Source of the DNA: UBA1847 sp942492205 | GTDB lineage: Bacteria; Pseudomonadota; Gammaproteobacteria; Steroidobacterales; Woeseiaceae | NCBI GenBank assembly: GCA_942492205.1 | Contig: CALODT010000001.1 | Span: 1 to 64,000 of the forward strand | Direction of reading: 5' to 3' | DNA length: 64,000 nucleotides | Shown here: positions 61,814-64,000 of the stretch, piece by piece | Layout of the letters: each line of letters begins with the position of its first letter | Numbering within the stretch: position 1 is the first letter of the stretch | Translations under genes and position numbers: made by a program | The notes under the pieces: model-generated | The model's input: only the letters and a program-made list of their open reading frames with translations | What the model was told of the DNA's origin: nothing | Databases searched by the model: none

Positions 61814-63133
61814 ATGACGCGCGTTGAACTCAATACCTCTGCGCTCGGCCGATTCGTCAGGATGGGCGGACTGGTCGGCCGTGTCGGCGTCTCGATGATC
61901 AGCGATCAAGCAGTCGGCCTGCTGCGGGACGGCCCCGCCAAACGACTGAAGAAAGCGGAGAACATGGCCCGCAACGCGGCTCGCATCGCCCTGACGCTGG
62001 GTGAGATGAAAGGCGCCGCAATGAAGGTCGGGCAGATGCTCAGCCTGCACGAAGGTCTGTTGCCGAAGGAGGTCGCGGCCGTCCTCAGCGTGTTGCAGAA
62101 CGATGCACCGAGCGTTTCGTTCGAGGTCATGGAAGGTGCGTTACGCCGCGAGCTTGGCAACTTCGATGAGGTATTCGAGTCAATCGAGGCCGAGGCATTC
62201 GCTTCAGCATCAATCGGCCAGGTCCATCGCGGTGTGTTGCGGGATGGCCGCGAGGTTGCCGTCAAGATTCAGTACCCGGAGGCAGACCGGATGGTGACGG
62301 CAGACCTGACGAATCTGAAGCTCCTGCTCGGTAACCTCGTCGGCCTGTTCACGGATATCGACTTCGAACCAATCTGGGAAGAGGTAAAGGAGCGCCTGGT
62401 CGAAGAGCTCGACTACCTGCAAGAGGCCGAAAATATTCGACGCAAGGCCGCCATGCACGCGGACTTTCCGAAGATCATCGTTCCCGAGGTCATTGCCGAG
62501 GCGACTACGCGGCGCGTTCTGACCATGGAATTTATCGAGGCGATCCCGGCGAGCGAGGCCGCCTCGGATCGCTACCCCCAGGAGCTGAAAGACCAGTGGG
62601 GCGTGACGTTGTTCGAGTTCACTTTGCGGAGCCTGTTCAAGCACCGCTTTCTGCACGCGGATCCCAACTTCGCCAACTTCGCTTTTCGCGAAGATGGCTC
62701 CGTGATCGTCTTCGACTACGGTTGCATGAAGCAGGTGCCTGATAACATCGCGACGGGCTACGCGCGGCTGATGGACGCGCTGATGAAGCGCAAAAAGACG
62801 GCGATGCCAACATTGCTGCGCGAGATGGGTGTCTACAAAGAGGGCGGCACCCCTTTATCGCGAAGCGCGACGGATCCGTACGTCGACCTGATGCAGGACA
62901 TCGTGCGAGCGTCACCGCCCTATACCTTCGGCGACGACAACACGATCTACAAAGCGCTTTACGACCTCGGCATGAACAACTGGCAGGAGGCCAGCGATAT
63001 CTGTTTTCCTCGCGACATGGTATTCATCGACAGGACGCTCGGTGGCCTGTTCGGCAACCTGGGAAAATTAAAGGCAACCGGCCCGTGGAGAAAACTCTTG
63101 CGCGAGTACACGGCCCCCTTCACAGAAGCGTGA
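61814..63133 (+). CDS. ABC1/UbiB-like atypical kinase
   Basis: 439 residues from ATG 61814. The ADCK/UbiB hallmark KxGQ motif is KVGQMLS (about 75-81); A-rich loop FASASIGQVHRG with the invariant Lys in VAVKIQYP; EELDYLQEAEN; catalytic loop HADPNFANF (usually HADPHPGN) and DYGCMKQ for the DFG. Members support quinone biosynthesis as ATPases or lipid kinases. The N in place of H/P in the catalytic loop is a departure, although Asp and Asn are kept. Single gene. Confidence 0.9.
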   Translation: MTRVELNTSALGRFVRMGGLVGRVGVSMISDQAVGLLRDGPAKRLKKAENMARNAARIALTLGEMKGAAMKVGQMLSLHEGLLPKEVAAVLSVLQNDAPSVSFEVMEGALRRELGNFDEVFESIEAEAFASASIGQVHRGVLRDGREVAVKIQYPEADRMVTADLTNLKLLLGNLVGLFTDIDFEPIWEEVKERLVEELDYLQEAENIRRKAAMHADFPKIIVPEVIAEATTRRVLTMEFIEAIPASEAASDRYPQELKDQWGVTLFEFTLRSLFKHRFLHADPNFANFAFREDGSVIVFDYGCMKQVPDNIATGYARLMDALMKRKKTAMPTLLREMGVYKEGGTPLSRSATDPYVDLMQDIVRASPPYTFGDDNTIYKALYDLGMNNWQEASDICFPRDMVFIDRTLGGLFGNLGKLKATGPWRKLLREYTAPFTEA

Positions 63134-63214
63134 CTACTAGCGCGGCGGGACCGTGCGTCGACAGACGCGTCATGATCTCCCACAATCTCGAGGGCCAGGC
63201 AAATAATGTAGCCA

Positions 63215-63469
63215 TCACATGTTTCGGGTCAGAGCAAAGAAATTACGCTGCCTTATCCTGACGTCATAGATCCACGCCAGGATCAACGCGATCGGCAGGC
63301 CAGGAGCGACCAGGGCGACGAGGACTTTTCCCAGCCAACCCGGAAGTTCGAGCAGGCCGATCAGCACGTCGCCGATCTGCAGCAACACCCAGCCGCCGAT
63401 CGCGTAGGCCGCCGCGACCGGAAGTACTTTCCTTCTGATTACTTCGTCGAAAAAACGCTGCAAGAACAA
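63215..63469 (-). CDS. Truncated two-helix membrane domain protein
   Basis: 84 residues. FLQRFFDEVIRRKVLPVAAAYAIGGWVLLQIGDVLIGLLELPGW and LVALVAPGLPIALILAWIYDV make up the N-terminal membrane domain that in related proteins precedes TPR repeats or follows a DNA-binding or cyclase domain. Here it ends after ~15 more residues, so the effector part is missing. Either a stand-alone membrane piece or a truncated gene. Confidence 0.65.
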   Translation of the reverse strand: MFLQRFFDEVIRRKVLPVAAAYAIGGWVLLQIGDVLIGLLELPGWLGKVLVALVAPGLPIALILAWIYDVRIRQRNFFALTRNM

Positions 63470-63656
63470 ATCCCCCTCCGATACATGGTAAGGGAAAAGG
63501 CGCTGCCGGCCTCAGAAATGCTGCGGGGATTCTGCGGCGAAAAGTGCTCTCAACCGACACCAGTTTCGATTCGATTGCCCGCTGCGCGGTTTCTTGCCAA
63601 TGCGGGCAACCGAAGTTCGCGAAACACGGGTTATTCCAGAGAATCGCACATTCAGC

Positions 63657-63696
63657 GTTCCTGGAATTCGCGTGCCGGCAGCTCAATCGAGCCGCG
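63657..63696 (+). repeat. tRNA-Phe-like element fragment
   Basis: GTTCCTGGAATTCGCGTG followed by CCGGCAGCTCAATCGAGCCGCG matches 17604-17642 of the full element, including the first bases of its insert. Neither the hairpins beyond nor the acceptor end follow. The 63470-63878 gap has no gene. Confidence 0.55.
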
Positions 63697-63878
63697 ACAA
63701 ACTGCTACAGGCAGTCTGGTCGCTAGAAGCGCCCGAAGAGGTGACGAGCAAAGCAAGGAATCCACAGCTAACAGCCGACGAAAATGACGGCCCCCGGAGG
63801 GACCGCCACAGTCGTCAGTGTTGGACTCGAGAAAGTCCGGCCGAACGCTTGGCGCAGGTTATGCGCCGCTGCCGTTCC

Positions 63879-64000
63879 TTACTCAGGCGTCGGCAGGTCA
63901 TCGAGGTCGAAGTTGACTTCGCTGACGGCACCGATGGCGATGCTTGCCTCTTTGCCTGCCTCAGGTATGAAAGTCTCGCCGTCGCAGGTGAATGCCGCTT
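63879..64000 (-). CDS. C-terminus of a gene that runs past the window
   Basis: Minus-strand frame open from the window edge to a TAA at 63879. The last 40 residues include FTCDGETFIPEAGKEASIAI and VNFDLDDLPTPE. Acidic end, one cysteine. Too short to name. Confidence 0.55.
   Translation of the reverse strand, partial: AAFTCDGETFIPEAGKEASIAIGAVSEVNFDLDDLPTPE

Overview
The window looks like a chromosome segment of a high-GC, Gram-negative gammaproteobacterium that respires and lives in marine or sediment settings. The evidence is an RND efflux system, a YfaZ-type outer membrane protein, an OmpA/DUF4398 protein, NrfHA nitrite ammonification, YgiQ, many exported proteins, and dense families of intergenic palindromes. 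A Woeseiales-like lineage would fit, but this is inference from gene style; there is no rRNA or marker gene here to prove it.

Layout. 1-10.9 kb: every gene is broken by frame changes or in-frame stops. They are a secreted ExeM/NucH-like nuclease, an exported protein, propionyl-CoA synthetase, a periplasmic protein and a PKD-domain secreted protein. 11-17.5 kb: intact genes, including an M23 peptidase/beta-lactamase fusion, a CPBP membrane protease with a DUF6544-like partner, an Acg-type nitroreductase and an alpha/beta hydrolase. 17.9-27.2 kb: a secreted-protein island (penicillin acylase family, a polyglycine-tailed protein, a DUF5666 lipoprotein) with a divergent OmpR/EnvZ-type two-component pair and a small exported repeat protein. 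27.6-33.3 kb: DUF429, PhzF, an aberrant serine hydrolase and YgiQ. 33.4-42.2 kb: an RND pump with its adaptor, a spermidine-synthase-like protein, an LEA14-like lipoprotein, and a fatty acid hydroxylase/acyl-CoA ligase pair. 42.4-46.6 kb: a DevBCA-type exporter whose ATPase carries a TerB-like tail, plus a patatin. 46.7-48.1 kb: arsM and a cysteine-rich MarR regulator behind a clear promoter and operator. 48.3-49.5 kb: a GerW/DUF2953/small-protein trio. 49.6-52 kb: YfaZ and an FAD dehydrogenase. 52-57 kb: accessory DNA with orphan ORFs, related intergenic repeats, and IS91 and IS3 scars. 57.1-64 kb: a stress coiled-coil protein, OmpA/DUF4398, nrfHA, an ABC1/UbiB-type kinase and a truncated membrane protein.

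The noncoding DNA is unusual. Four repeat families recur: (i) GGGGACATTCC palindromes at about a dozen sites; (ii) GGGGTCAGAGTACATTT palindromes; (iii) tRNA-Phe-like elements, one of which (17.5-17.8 kb) is a string of hairpins ending in a tRNA-Phe 3' end, with paired base changes in a second copy near 3.9 kb; (iv) 70-115 bp repeats that carry -10-like hexamers just upstream of orphan ORFs at 52-55.5 kb. I see no CRISPR array, rRNA, intact tRNA gene, integrase or complete transposase.
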